Positions 1 through 6,956 of a stretch of DNA of 10,585 bases are shown here, piece after piece. Source of the stretch: Thalassiosira profunda. Lineage: Eukaryota; Bacillariophyta; Thalassiosirophyceae; Thalassiosirales; Thalassiosiraceae. Within the stretch, counting starts at the first letter, position 1. Each line of letters begins with the position of its first letter. A program made the position numbers and the translations under genes. The stretch lies in NCBI GenBank assembly GCA_036939355.1, contig JALLAP010003289.1, positions 1 through 10,585 of the forward strand, given 5' to 3'. Under the pieces are notes generated by a model that worked only from the letters and a program-made list of their open reading frames with translations, made no database searches and had not been told where the DNA came from.

Positions 1-616
1 CGAGGATTCTTCTGACCCAATCCTGGATGGTCTCCTCCTTGCCCTCCGGGGCGGGAAAATGGCCCAAAAACGCGCCGATGCCGGCGCGGATCTTCCCGGG
101 CCAGCTGAGGAGGTCGCCCGCCAGTCCGAACTTGAGCACGCCGTTGGGGCCGAAGACCAGCTCGAGCTGTCCCTTGGGCCCCTTCCCGCCCTGCCCTTTG
201 GGAAGGGGGTGGAGCTTGCCCCCGTAGTTCACCCACGGGGGCAGGGATTCGTCGGCGAACACCAATTGATCGTCGATGCCCAGCTCGTGCGCGATTCTCA
301 CAATCGAGGGCTGGGTGGCGAAGGAGTTGGGTCCCTTTTCGTAAATGAACTCGCCGTCGTCGTCGTTCACGGCGATGGATTGGACGTTGCCCCCGAGGTA
401 GTCCCGGCTTTCGGCCAGCAATACGTCGAGATCCGATTTGTGCAGGTTGTGCGCGAGGGTCGATCCGGAGATGCCTCCGCCCACAACGAGGCAGTCGACA
501 TCGGCCGATGCGCGGAGCGACGTGGGTGAGATTGGGGATAACGGCGTTCGTATCGACGGAGCGAAGGCTGTGGCGGAGGCGGCGAGGCCGCCCAGGAGCG
601 CGAGCTGCTTGGCCAT
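1..616 (-). CDS. PPOX: Protoporphyrinogen oxidase, plastid-targeted (3' part beyond window edge)
   Basis: This is the first 205 codons of a flavoprotein that oxidises protoporphyrinogen IX to protoporphyrin IX, the last step shared by heme and chlorophyll synthesis. The frame is open from the ATG at 616-614 to the left edge, so the C-terminal half is missing. Residues 1-17 form a signal peptide with a hydrophobic LALLGGLAASATA core, followed by FAPS. That is the ATA|FAP variant of the ASAFAP motif, so the protein should cross the ER and then enter the plastid. A Ser/Pro/Arg-rich transit stretch follows to about residue 37. The FAD-binding strand and glycine loop lie at 41-51 (CLVVGGGISG). Further family landmarks are GPNSF at 95-99, VNYGGKLHPLPKG at 129-141 and SWPGKIRAGIGAFLG at 171-185. 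A glycine/lysine-rich insert (about 141-149) breaks the usual spacing after LHPLPKG. It is divergent from the gene at 807. Other FAD amine oxidases are possible, but the motif series fits PPOX best. Confidence 0.9.
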   Translation of the reverse strand, partial: MAKQLALLGGLAASATAFAPSIRTPLSPISPTSLRASADVDCLVVGGGISGSTLAHNLHKSDLDVLLAESRDYLGGNVQSIAVNDDDGEFIYEKGPNSFATQPSIVRIAHELGIDDQLVFADESLPPWVNYGGKLHPLPKGQGGKGPKGQLELVFGPNGVLKFGLAGDLLSWPGKIRAGIGAFLGHFPAPEGKEETIQDWVRRIL

Positions 617-806
617 GGCGTCGATGTGGGGAGATGACGGCTTGGATCTTTTGCAACTCTTCAAGTTGTTCCAAGTGGCACAAAACTGCGTACGCATACC
701 TTTTCTAGGTAGGTAAGCGAGAATCCCGGCCGTTCATCTATCTCAAGCCCGCCCGCCGCCCCAAACTCCTCGCCCTCTCCGGCGGGCAGCAGCAGCACCC
801 AGCGCC
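617..806. promoter_or_regulatory. Divergent intergenic region between PPOX and the PhyH-like gene
   Basis: These 190 bp separate two start codons on opposite strands, so both promoters and 5' leaders must lie here. TTGCAAA on the minus strand (650-656) sits about 35 bp upstream of the PPOX ATG. I see no clear TATA element. The stretch before 807 is GC-rich, with a CAG repeat at about 787-796, and the ATG context (GCGCCATGCC) is a reasonable eukaryotic start context. The promoter role is inferred from layout only. Confidence 0.45.
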
Positions 807-2096
807 ATGCCCGCGGCCAACGCAGACAGCGCCGCCGACCCGTCAATCGGGTGGCCATTTCGTTCGCTGCCCACCGCCGATGAAAACGACACATCATGTG
901 CGTCCCCCTCCGAGCTCGTTCAAGCATTCGACGCCGACGGCTTCCTCTGCCTCTCTTCGGTGCTCACGCCTCATTTCGTGGCGGGTTTGCGGGAAGAATG
1001 CATGGAAATCTTCGACGGCGTACTGGGGTGGCTGCGCGAGGCGGGGGCGACGGAGTTCAGGGAGAGCTGCCGGAGACGACCAATCGACGTCCCGGATGCA
1101 CAATCGAGTGCATCGTCGTCTGCAAAGTATGAATATCCTCTGGGAATCGGACTCAAGCACGGCTACAGAGAGCTGGTCATGAGATCTCCGGGGAGGTACG
1201 AGATGGCGTTGCTGGTAGACGATTTTCCAGGTCATTTGGAGGGAGTGCACATTGGCGAAGCAGCTTACAACGGCAAGTGGCTACTGGGCACCAAAATGTT
1301 TGATCGGAATGCATCGGGCCAGCAATCATCTTCTCAACAATCTACCGGGTGTGTGGAATCAGACGAAAGCGGCCAGAGCAATCAACATGCTACTAAGAAA
1401 AGCTGCCTGAAGCAACTCTTGGAATGGATCCAAAACGGATCCATTGGCAATGAAAGCAGCGACGAAGAAGACAGCAACAATCTACAACATTCCGACGACC
1501 GGCAAAACATGGCAAGATTTATGAAAGTGGTCGATGCAGTCTATCCGCCGTCCTCCAATGGAAACGGTTGCCGCGACAGTGCAAACGATTCCGAGTACTA
1601 CCTCTGCAATCTTTCCCTCCTGGTCGCCACCCCCGGCTGTCCCACCCAATCCTGGCACGCCGACGGCGGCCACGTCTCCCTCACCCAACACAAAAAATGC
1701 CACGTCTTCAACGTCTTCGTGCCGCTGGTCGACGTGCCAACATCCATGGGACCGACGGAGCTGCGGCCTGGGACGCACTACCACACGCGCAACCTGGCGC
1801 CCATGATGCTCGCGGCCCGAGCGAGAAAGACGCTGCGGGCCCCGGTGGCACCAGAGATGAGGAATGGGGATGCGCTCCTGTTTGACTATAGAATTTTACA
1901 TCGGGGACGGGCCAATGCGAGCGACGATTCTGACCCCGATGCTGCTTTGGATTTGGACAGCGAAAAGGATGCCAGGGGTGTCCTTGGCAAGGATCGGCCA
2001 GTGCTGGTGATGACGTTTGCACGGATTTGGTTCTCTGATGTGGTCAATTTCCCCAAACGGAGCATCTTTGCAACACAGCCTGGAGTTGTGACTTAG
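807..2096 (+). CDS. Phytanoyl-CoA dioxygenase (PhyH)-like Fe(II)/2-oxoglutarate oxygenase
   Basis: This single-exon gene of 429 codons encodes a non-heme iron, 2-oxoglutarate-dependent oxygenase of the PhyH superfamily. The N-terminal FDADGFLCLSSVLTPHFVAGL (about 41-61) matches the usual PhyH opening. The iron-binding triad is visible as His284 and Asp286 in WHADGGH and His365 in YRILHRGRAN. Arg397 in DRPVLVMTFAR is at the right distance to bind the 2-oxoglutarate carboxylate. SMGPTELRPGTH (313-324) is the strand before the distal half of the barrel. Residues about 165-235 are a Ser/Gln/Asn/Asp-rich insert that looks disordered, and an acidic loop (370-390) follows the distal His. No signal peptide, membrane segment or peroxisomal tail is seen, so it is probably cytosolic. 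The substrate cannot be told, because PhyH relatives hydroxylate lipids, halogenated compounds, quorum signals and secondary metabolites. Confidence 0.82.
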   Translation: MPAANADSAADPSIGWPFRSLPTADENDTSCASPSELVQAFDADGFLCLSSVLTPHFVAGLREECMEIFDGVLGWLREAGATEFRESCRRRPIDVPDAQSSASSSAKYEYPLGIGLKHGYRELVMRSPGRYEMALLVDDFPGHLEGVHIGEAAYNGKWLLGTKMFDRNASGQQSSSQQSTGCVESDESGQSNQHATKKSCLKQLLEWIQNGSIGNESSDEEDSNNLQHSDDRQNMARFMKVVDAVYPPSSNGNGCRDSANDSEYYLCNLSLLVATPGCPTQSWHADGGHVSLTQHKKCHVFNVFVPLVDVPTSMGPTELRPGTHYHTRNLAPMMLAARARKTLRAPVAPEMRNGDALLFDYRILHRGRANASDDSDPDAALDLDSEKDARGVLGKDRPVLVMTFARIWFSDVVNFPKRSIFATQPGVVT

Positions 2097-2199
2097 CATC
2101 TGTGAAAAGAAAAGGGGATTGGCTTCTGATTGTACCAACTCGCTTTGCTGGAGCCAACAAAAGTTTGCTGTCCAAACACCGCCGTGTAGATCAGTCCAA

Positions 2200-2943
2200 T
2201 CAAAAATCCACCCTCTTCCGACTCTCCTTCTTCAGACTGACCCTCTTCTTGTTCTCCCGTCGGTTCTTCTTGGCCTCCTTCGTCAACCCCTTCCGCATCT
2301 TTCGCACCTTCGGTCGCGCCCAGCTATTCCGCAGCATGTCCTCCAGCTTCTTCACTGCATCCTTTCGATTCTTCAACTGCGTCCGGTGCTCCTGCGACGT
2401 CACCGTCAAAAATCCCTCGCCGTTGATCCGATTGCCCTCGTTGGATTTCAGTCGGTCCCGCACTTCCGCCGGAATCCACTCCGCGGAATCGACGTGAAAC
2501 CGCAATTCGACCTTGGTGTTGACCTTGTTGACGTTCTGGCCGCCGGCGCCGGAGGCGCGGGCGAAGGAGATTTGGAGGCGGTCCTCCGGGATGGGGATGT
2601 GGGCGGGCACGGTCCACTCGCCGGTGGAGAAGCGACGCGAGGAGGTGCGGCGTGGTTTCCTCTTGGGTGCGGGTTGGTACGGGACATACGTCCACGTGGG
2701 CTCAAAGTCGCCCTCGCCACTGCTTTGCTCTCTTAATCTCGTCGACAGCAATGGCGATGAGCATCGACGTTTTGCAGAGTATGCAGAGGCGTGCATTTGC
2801 CGGGCTGCAATTGCCCCCGGTGGAGGAAGACACGAGTTGTGCGCCACGCACGTGGACGAGGCCGCCGCAGCTCGGAATGCGTGGACGCCGCGGCGACCGC
2901 AGAGGCTCGCGGCGGCGACGAATACCGCCATCGCAAACTGCAT
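2200..2943 (-). CDS. arfB: ArfB/ICT1-type peptidyl-tRNA hydrolase, probably plastid-targeted
   Basis: This 247-residue protein has the catalytic domain of class I release factors without their codon-recognition domains. Such proteins release nascent chains from ribosomes stalled on broken mRNAs. The GGQ loop lies at 134-136 within ASGAGGQNVNKVNTKVELRF (130-149), the family signature. The C-terminus (about 209-247) is strongly basic (KVRKMRKGLTKEAKKNRREN and beyond). In known ArfB that tail lies in the empty mRNA channel and senses the stalled ribosome. The first 23 residues look like a signal peptide (AMAVFVAAASLCG) ending GVHA|FR, with Phe at +1, followed by a Ser/Ala/Arg-rich stretch. This is the bipartite plastid signal of diatoms, so a plastid site is more likely than a mitochondrial one. 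The ATG at 2943 is chosen because it provides this leader; Met5 would keep most of it. It converges with the PhyH-like gene (103 bp gap) and diverges from VTI1. Confidence 0.88.
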   Translation of the reverse strand: MQFAMAVFVAAASLCGRRGVHAFRAAAASSTCVAHNSCLPPPGAIAARQMHASAYSAKRRCSSPLLSTRLREQSSGEGDFEPTWTYVPYQPAPKRKPRRTSSRRFSTGEWTVPAHIPIPEDRLQISFARASGAGGQNVNKVNTKVELRFHVDSAEWIPAEVRDRLKSNEGNRINGEGFLTVTSQEHRTQLKNRKDAVKKLEDMLRNSWARPKVRKMRKGLTKEAKKNRRENKKRVSLKKESRKRVDF

Positions 2944-3451
2944 TCACTGGTGTGCCAGCAGCAGCGAGGTTGCTCCAATCGACGAGTTGGGTCGGCGACG
3001 ATTGCAATTTGCTGCAAGTGTGTGGTGTGTGGCGGAGTGGGGAGCGAGAGCGGAGATGCGGAATGCGGAGGAAAATTCGGGGCTATTGTGTATGGGAATA
3101 AGGTATTTGGGTTTAGATTGCAAATGCAAATAGTAGGTAAAACTCTAGACCGTAGATTAGTGAGGCAGGATTCTGTAACCCGAATTTATTTTTATTTTTA
3201 TCGTCCCAACGCTTAGCGCTTAGCCCTCTCCCTTCTTCACCGTTCAGTAGGTTGCAGTGCCGCCGACCGCGACCAGCCCTGCGCTCGCCGCCGCCTCGAC
3301 CACGCTCACCGCCGGATTGCAACAGTGCCCTCTGAGTGGACGGATTTGCAAAGATCGGCCGAGGACGCTCACATCTTGTGCTCAGCTCGGCAAATTCATC
3401 GATTCGGGTGCACCACGCACATTCCACCACCACGCCCCCTTCAACTTCAAA
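2944..3451. promoter_or_regulatory. Divergent intergenic region between arfB and VTI1
   Basis: This is 508 bp without a convincing gene. It must hold the promoters and leaders of both flanking genes. Visible elements are two overlapping TGCAAA words at 3119-3130, the palindrome TTTGCAAA at 3345-3352, an AT-rich run at 3183-3202 and a tandem CGCTTAGCGCTTAG at 3210-3223. An ATG at 3257 is in frame with VTI1 and would add 65 residues, and an out-of-frame ATG lies at 3325. If transcription starts upstream of these, they act as upstream AUGs. The functional roles are inference. Confidence 0.4.
3193..3202 (-). promoter_or_regulatory. AT-rich decamer GATAAAAATA, possible core promoter element
   Basis: On the minus strand this reads GATAAAAATA and is continued by further AAAATAAAT. 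The identical decamer occurs on the plus strand at 5619-5628 in the other clear divergent promoter. In a GC-rich window such AT-rich islands stand out, and a TATA-like role is possible but unproven. Confidence 0.2.
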
Positions 3452-4339
3452 ATGTCGTCCTCCGTCCCCTTCGAGCGGTACGACGAGGAGTTCCTCTCCC
3501 TCACCGAACAGGTGACCTCGAAACTCCGGTCCCTCGATCCGTCGACGGTCGCGGCCCCGCCGACGACCGCCGAGGCGGATTTGAAGATGGCGCACAATTT
3601 GTTGCTCCAGGCTGACGATTTGTTGAAGCAGATGGGATTGGAGGCAAGGGGGGTGGAGGACGCGGGGACCAAGCGGGATTTGCTGGGGAAGGTGAGAGTT
3701 GCAAATTATTTGGCTCGTTTAGATTGTGGTTGTGTTGCATGGTGCCAGAGGCATCTCGCAATTGCAGGCAAAATAATGAGGGGAGGGAGAAGTACTTTTG
3801 GCTGGGGATTGCCTTTGCCTTCGAACTCTCAATAGATACTTGACATGTGATATGGATATGCTCACACAATTTTGCCACCAATCTCGAAACAGGTCCGGGT
3901 CTGCAAAACGCGGCTGGCGAATCTGCGGGACGATTACGAGGCCGCCAAGGGATTCGTGGAGCGCGACAGCCTCGGCCTGGGCGGGGATGTCGAGTCGGGA
4001 GGGGGCCGTCGGGGCATTGGTGGCAGCGGGAAAGAGCGCCTCCTCTCGAACACCGACTCGCTCCGGTCGCAAAGCGACACGCTGGCCAACGCGCGGAGCA
4101 TCATGGCCGAGACGGAGGGGGTGGCGCTGGAAATCACGGAGGAGCTGGGGCGGCACCGCGAGACGATTACTAGTGCCCACGGGCGGGTGCGGCAGGTGAC
4201 GGGGATGACGAACCGGGCGCGGCGGATCGTCCAGAGCATGAGCCGACGAGAGGTACAGCAGAAGTTGATTTTGTATGGCGTTGCCGGGACCATTGCAATC
4301 GTGTTTCTGATGTTGCTCTACGGTATGTTCAGGGCATAA
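3452..4339 (+). CDS. VTI1: Vti1-family Qb-SNARE (two exons: 3452-3691 and 3893-4339)
   Basis: The spliced product is 228 residues, close to known Vti1 proteins (217-232). Vti1 is a tail-anchored SNARE that drives fusion in Golgi-to-endosome, endosome-to-vacuole and retrograde Golgi traffic. Exon 1 gives 80 codons, starting FERYDEEFLSLTEQ (residues 7-20), typical of the Habc bundle, with LLKQMGLEARG at 57-67. Exon 2 continues in phase 0 with VRVCKTRLANLRDDYEAAKG. The SNARE coil runs about 129-196, from RLLSNTDSLRSQSDTLANAR through ITEELGRHRETI to RRIVQSMSRR. The tail anchor is about 204-224 with only four residues after it. The ATG at 3452 was preferred over the in-frame ATG at 3257 because it starts the protein right at the conserved N-terminus. 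The zero-layer position carries His168 (codon 4154-4156), where Gln or Asp is usual. A glycine-rich loop at 108-125 separates Habc from the SNARE motif. Confidence 0.9.
3692..3892 (+). other. VTI1: Spliceosomal intron of VTI1, 201 nt
   Basis: The donor is AAG|GTGAGA at 3692 and the acceptor is AAACAG|GTC ending at 3892. Removing it joins GLLGK-type exon 1 (codon 80, Lys) to VRVCKTRLANLR in phase 0, exactly as the Vti1 family reads. The frame stays open into the intron until a stop at 3833-3835. Retention would therefore give a protein lacking the SNARE motif and membrane anchor. Confidence 0.88.
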
Positions 4340-4515
4340 TGAATCCGCAGAACCTTGGCCGGAAGTAGGCGATGGAGCGTTTGGGCGCGAAAATGCACTG
4401 GATACGATAGTCAGCGTCCCGTCAACGTCTGCAGAAGAGGAGAATCGAAGCATCGCAGCAACATCTTAACGTCGGTCAATAGTGAGCAATTCATATGCCG
4501 TGGACCGCTGAACAG

Positions 4516-5579
4516 CTAGCCTATCCCAGGCAGATCCGGGTGCTTGTAGTACATTGTGTTGTTCAGGAAGAAGTTGGGAGATACCTTCACGAACGCAAAC
4601 TCCACGCCGCCCCCGCCGTTCTCGTAATTCGCCTCCTTCGAGAATATGACAAAGCCGTTGTCGTGCAGATTGAAGAACATTTCCCGGGCGTTCGGCATCG
4701 GCGCGTTGTGCGTCTCGACGAGTATTTGTCGCATGTCCACCGTCAGCCAATCCTTCCACGTGAACCACTCGCACCATTCGCAGTCGATTTTGAAGATGTC
4801 AATTGTACGACCCNCGAAAACAATCCGCAGAGTCAGCACTGCGGTACAGCACGCGCCGAAGAACGCAATGAAACACATAGCTCTCACCAGTGATGAAACG
4901 TTGAATATGGTTTTAGAGCCGTTGCAAAGTCGCCGTTCCGCTTGTTTTGGTATGCAAGGTCGAATGTGTGTATTTCGCAGTGGCTCCCTATCTCCTCGTA
5001 AACCGCCTTCTCGAACTCGGCCTTGCCGTTGCTCCCCACCGAGTAGATTAGGCAGTCCTTCTTTCGCTTCAGTCGATGCGGATTGCAGACCCACTTCGGT
5101 CCATCGGCCATCGAATCCGACGGCAATCGCCGCGCCAAGGGACATATGAACTCCACCTGGAAATTCTGCCCGTTCCACATCGAGGAAAACTTCAGTGCCT
5201 TGTAATTTCCCTTGTCCCCCGGCCCGTGCGAGTATTTTGTCAAGTCATCGTAGAAGTTGGGAAATATTGCCGCGTGATATTTTTGCAACGTCCTCCAGTG
5301 AGAGTCGGAGATGTCGTCGAAGAAGCCGTCGCTCTGCTCTTTGGCGAGTGTATAGGACACGGAGGAGGAGGACGCGGCAAGGGAGGCGGCGAGCGCGCTG
5401 GGGGGCGGGTCTGGGTGCACCGACGAATGACTGATCAGCCACGTGTGGCATATCCACACGAAAATCAGCGCTACGAAGAATTTGTTCAAGTCGGGCGACG
5501 CCTTGGACGGCGGCGACTGCCGCCGCACCTTCGGCTGGCTGTCGGAGGAGGCGATGGTGGCTCCGTTGGAGGCCGCCAT
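4516..5579 (-). CDS. METTL24-like (Methyltransf_22) membrane-anchored methyltransferase-fold protein, two exons (5579-4888, 4838-4516), N-interrupted
   Basis: A type II membrane protein is predicted. It has a short Ser/Lys-rich N-terminus, one membrane helix at about 33-50 (NKFFVALIFVWICHTWLI) and a large lumenal domain. The domain has an S-adenosylmethionine-type motif I, DCLIYSVGSNG (175-185), and an acidic strand, EIHTFD (202-207). In exon 2 it continues IDIFKIDCEWCEWFTWKDW and RQILVETHNAP, then CxEFAF-like VEFAFVKV and a final DLPGIG. This series matches METTL24-like proteins that are common in diatoms; substrate unknown, Golgi site inferred. The frame breaks after His-His-Trp, where a GTGAGAG donor begins at 4887. 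The only plausible acceptor (CCGCAG, ending 4839) rejoins the exon 2 frame only if the N at 4814 is not a real base. Counting the N as a base gives a stop just after it. An out-of-frame ATG lies at 5586-5584, seven bases upstream of the chosen start. Confidence 0.78.
4814..4814. other. Ambiguous base N inside a coding exon
   Basis: This is the single undetermined base of the window. It sits in the second exon of the METTL24-like gene between CG and GGG on the coding strand. Removing it puts CGG GGT CGT ACA in frame with the conserved IDIFKIDC stretch. Keeping it produces TGA a few codons later. It may be a spurious base call or a placeholder at a contig join. Confidence 0.9.
4839..4887 (-). 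other. Putative 49-nt intron of the METTL24-like gene
   Basis: The donor CTG|GTGAGAG (first intron base 4887) lies exactly where the first exon's frame ends, and CCGCAG closes at 4839. The intron is very short. With this splice the junction codon becomes Cys, where relatives usually have the Trp of an FHPWG-type motif. The next about 9 residues do not resemble the family until GRTIDIFKID. The donor is convincing, but the acceptor is uncertain because the N at 4814 may hide missing sequence. Confidence 0.45.
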
Positions 5580-5618
5580 GTTGCATGAGCGGGCACAAAA
5601 ATGAGGGCCCCTTGCGTA

Positions 5619-5628
5619 GATAAAAATA
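5619..5628 (+). promoter_or_regulatory. AT-rich decamer GATAAAAATA, possible core promoter element
   Basis: This is identical to the decamer at 3193-3202 on the other strand. It lies 40 bp from the METTL24-like start codon and 133 bp before the MYND gene, in their shared 181-bp divergent spacer. A TATA-like function is only a guess. Confidence 0.2.
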
Positions 5629-5705
5629 CGTACAATAGTTCTCTATGTAGCGCGCGCCCGCGCCCCTGCGCCCCTTCCGGCCTCCCCTTCCCCTTCCACA
5701 AGATG

Positions 5706-5723
5706 TGGTGCACCGGTGCACCA
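5706..5723. promoter_or_regulatory. 18-bp perfect palindrome, tandem GGTGCACC
   Basis: TGGTGCACCGGTGCACCA equals its own reverse complement and contains two abutting copies of the 8-bp palindrome GGTGCACC. It ends 37 bp before the ATG of the MYND gene, within the 181-bp spacer it shares with the METTL24-like gene. It could be a dimer binding site or a hairpin in the 5' leader. Confidence 0.45.
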
Positions 5724-5760
5724 ACAAGTCCCTGCCGTCGAAAGTGACATCTAACGGGAC

Positions 5761-6689
5761 ATGCCGGGGGGCAAGAAGAAGGGCGCCGCCGACAAGCGGA
5801 AGAAGCAGCAGGAGCGGCGGGCGAAGCAGGAGGCCGCCCAGGAGAAGGGCAGGGCCTACGATGCCGTATCTTTGCAGAACGAGGCGCTCGCCCTCGGCTC
5901 CGGAAAACTCCCTCGCTTTGAGGACGACAGCTTGGTGAAGGCACATGCGCTGTTGGAGCTGGCGTTTGCGAAATCGGCCATCATTACTGATTTTGCAAAG
6001 GGGGAGGAGTGGGAGCAAGTCAGAAAAGATTTGCGCGAGGCGTTTGCGGGAGCATTGCAGATTTACGAAGCGAGGGTCAGAGACGGAACGCTGAACAAAT
6101 TCAGAAAGGAGGAGTGCTGGATCGACCGGAGCGTCGGGGAGTATCTCTCGCCTGTGTCTCACACAGAACGTTTGGGCCCCGTGGATTACTTGCAATGTCT
6201 CAAAATGTACAGTGCGGAGGATCCATCATCGGAGAGCGTTCGTTCCTTCAAGCTGGCGATTGATTTCCTAACGAAGTTCCAAGCCAGTGGGTGCGTCATC
6301 GTATTGGAAAGCGGAGGGGCGCTCGAGGGCGAGGTGCCTCCTGGGTCCATGCAGGAGTTGACAAATATCCTCCATCATCATGAGGCGGCAGTGACGGGAC
6401 AAACATCGGTCGTTGATGCGATGAACAGCCTCCATCCTTTCAATGATAGGGAGGAGCTTCGCCACACCGGGACCCGCGGGGGCAAATGCAAGAACACGCG
6501 CGAAAAGATGGCAAAGGATGCCGAGAAGTACGGGTTCCAGGACTGTGGCAACCCAGATTGCGACAAGGTGGAAAACCAGCCAAAGCAATTTATGACCTGC
6601 TCCCGTTGCAAAATTACTCCCATTGCTGCAGGGAATGCCAGGTTGGTGATTGGAAGCGTCACAAAAAAGTGGAGTGCAAGACGCAATAG
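5761..6689 (+). CDS. MYND zinc-finger protein with an apparent one-base frameshift in the finger
   Basis: The N-terminus is very basic (GKKKGAADKRKKQQERRAKQ, about 4-23) and could be a nuclear signal or coil. Residues 33-250 form a mostly helical region I do not recognise. A C-terminal MYND finger follows, with C262, C267, C280 and C283 visible in the first frame (CGNPDC, FMTCSRCK). After the A-run at 6610-6613 that frame loses all similarity and ends at 6699. The -1 frame supplies the missing half of the finger: NYSHCCRECQVGDWKRHKKV, then EC, and stops at 6689. Adding one A to the run (AAAA to AAAAA) would join them without a gap into a 309-residue protein with C289, C293, H301 and C306 as remaining ligands. 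The finger is probably intact in the organism and the base lost in sequencing; a real mutation is possible. MYND fingers bind proline-rich partners; no SET domain is seen. Confidence 0.8.
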
Positions 6690-6956
6690 CAACGCTTGAG
6701 GAAGGCGGATTGTCAAAGGTGAACTATTCAGTTCATTCCCTTCATAAGTTTAGTACTCATGTATTTCTTCCCAATTTCATTGCTCTCCCCCGAGCAATGC
6801 AATGGACTCCTGCAAAGTTAATACATGCGGAAGCCCTCTCCTTACATAGGAGTATTTCCCAGCGCAGATCGCCCTACTGCACACACATGATGTGCGCTCT
6901 TTTCTTCCCATTCCAGGTCCCCCGACCTTTGGAACCCCCGAGCTCCACATGCGGAG

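Noticed and set aside
59..529. Plus-strand open frame of 156 codons at the left end
   Set aside because: It lies antisense to the PPOX gene, whose minus-strand protein shows FAD and family motifs; the plus frame has none.
2119..3216. Several plus-strand frames across arfB and its upstream region
   Set aside because: They are complements of the ArfB coding sequence or its GC-rich leader; none carries a recognisable domain.
3257..3451. In-frame upstream ATG that would lengthen Vti1 by 65 residues
   Set aside because: The added stretch is Thr/Ala/Pro-rich without SNARE similarity, and the downstream ATG starts right at the conserved N-terminus. Left as possible 5' leader.
5245..6195. Minus-strand open frame of 316 codons
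   Set aside because: It overlaps the starts of two better-supported genes on both sides, and its sequence is Arg/Leu-rich shadow coding without motifs.
6601..6620. Programmed -1 ribosomal frameshift in the MYND gene
   Set aside because: The reading would fit, but tRNA re-pairing on TGC AAA ATT is poor and no slippery heptamer is present. A lost A in a homopolymer is simpler.
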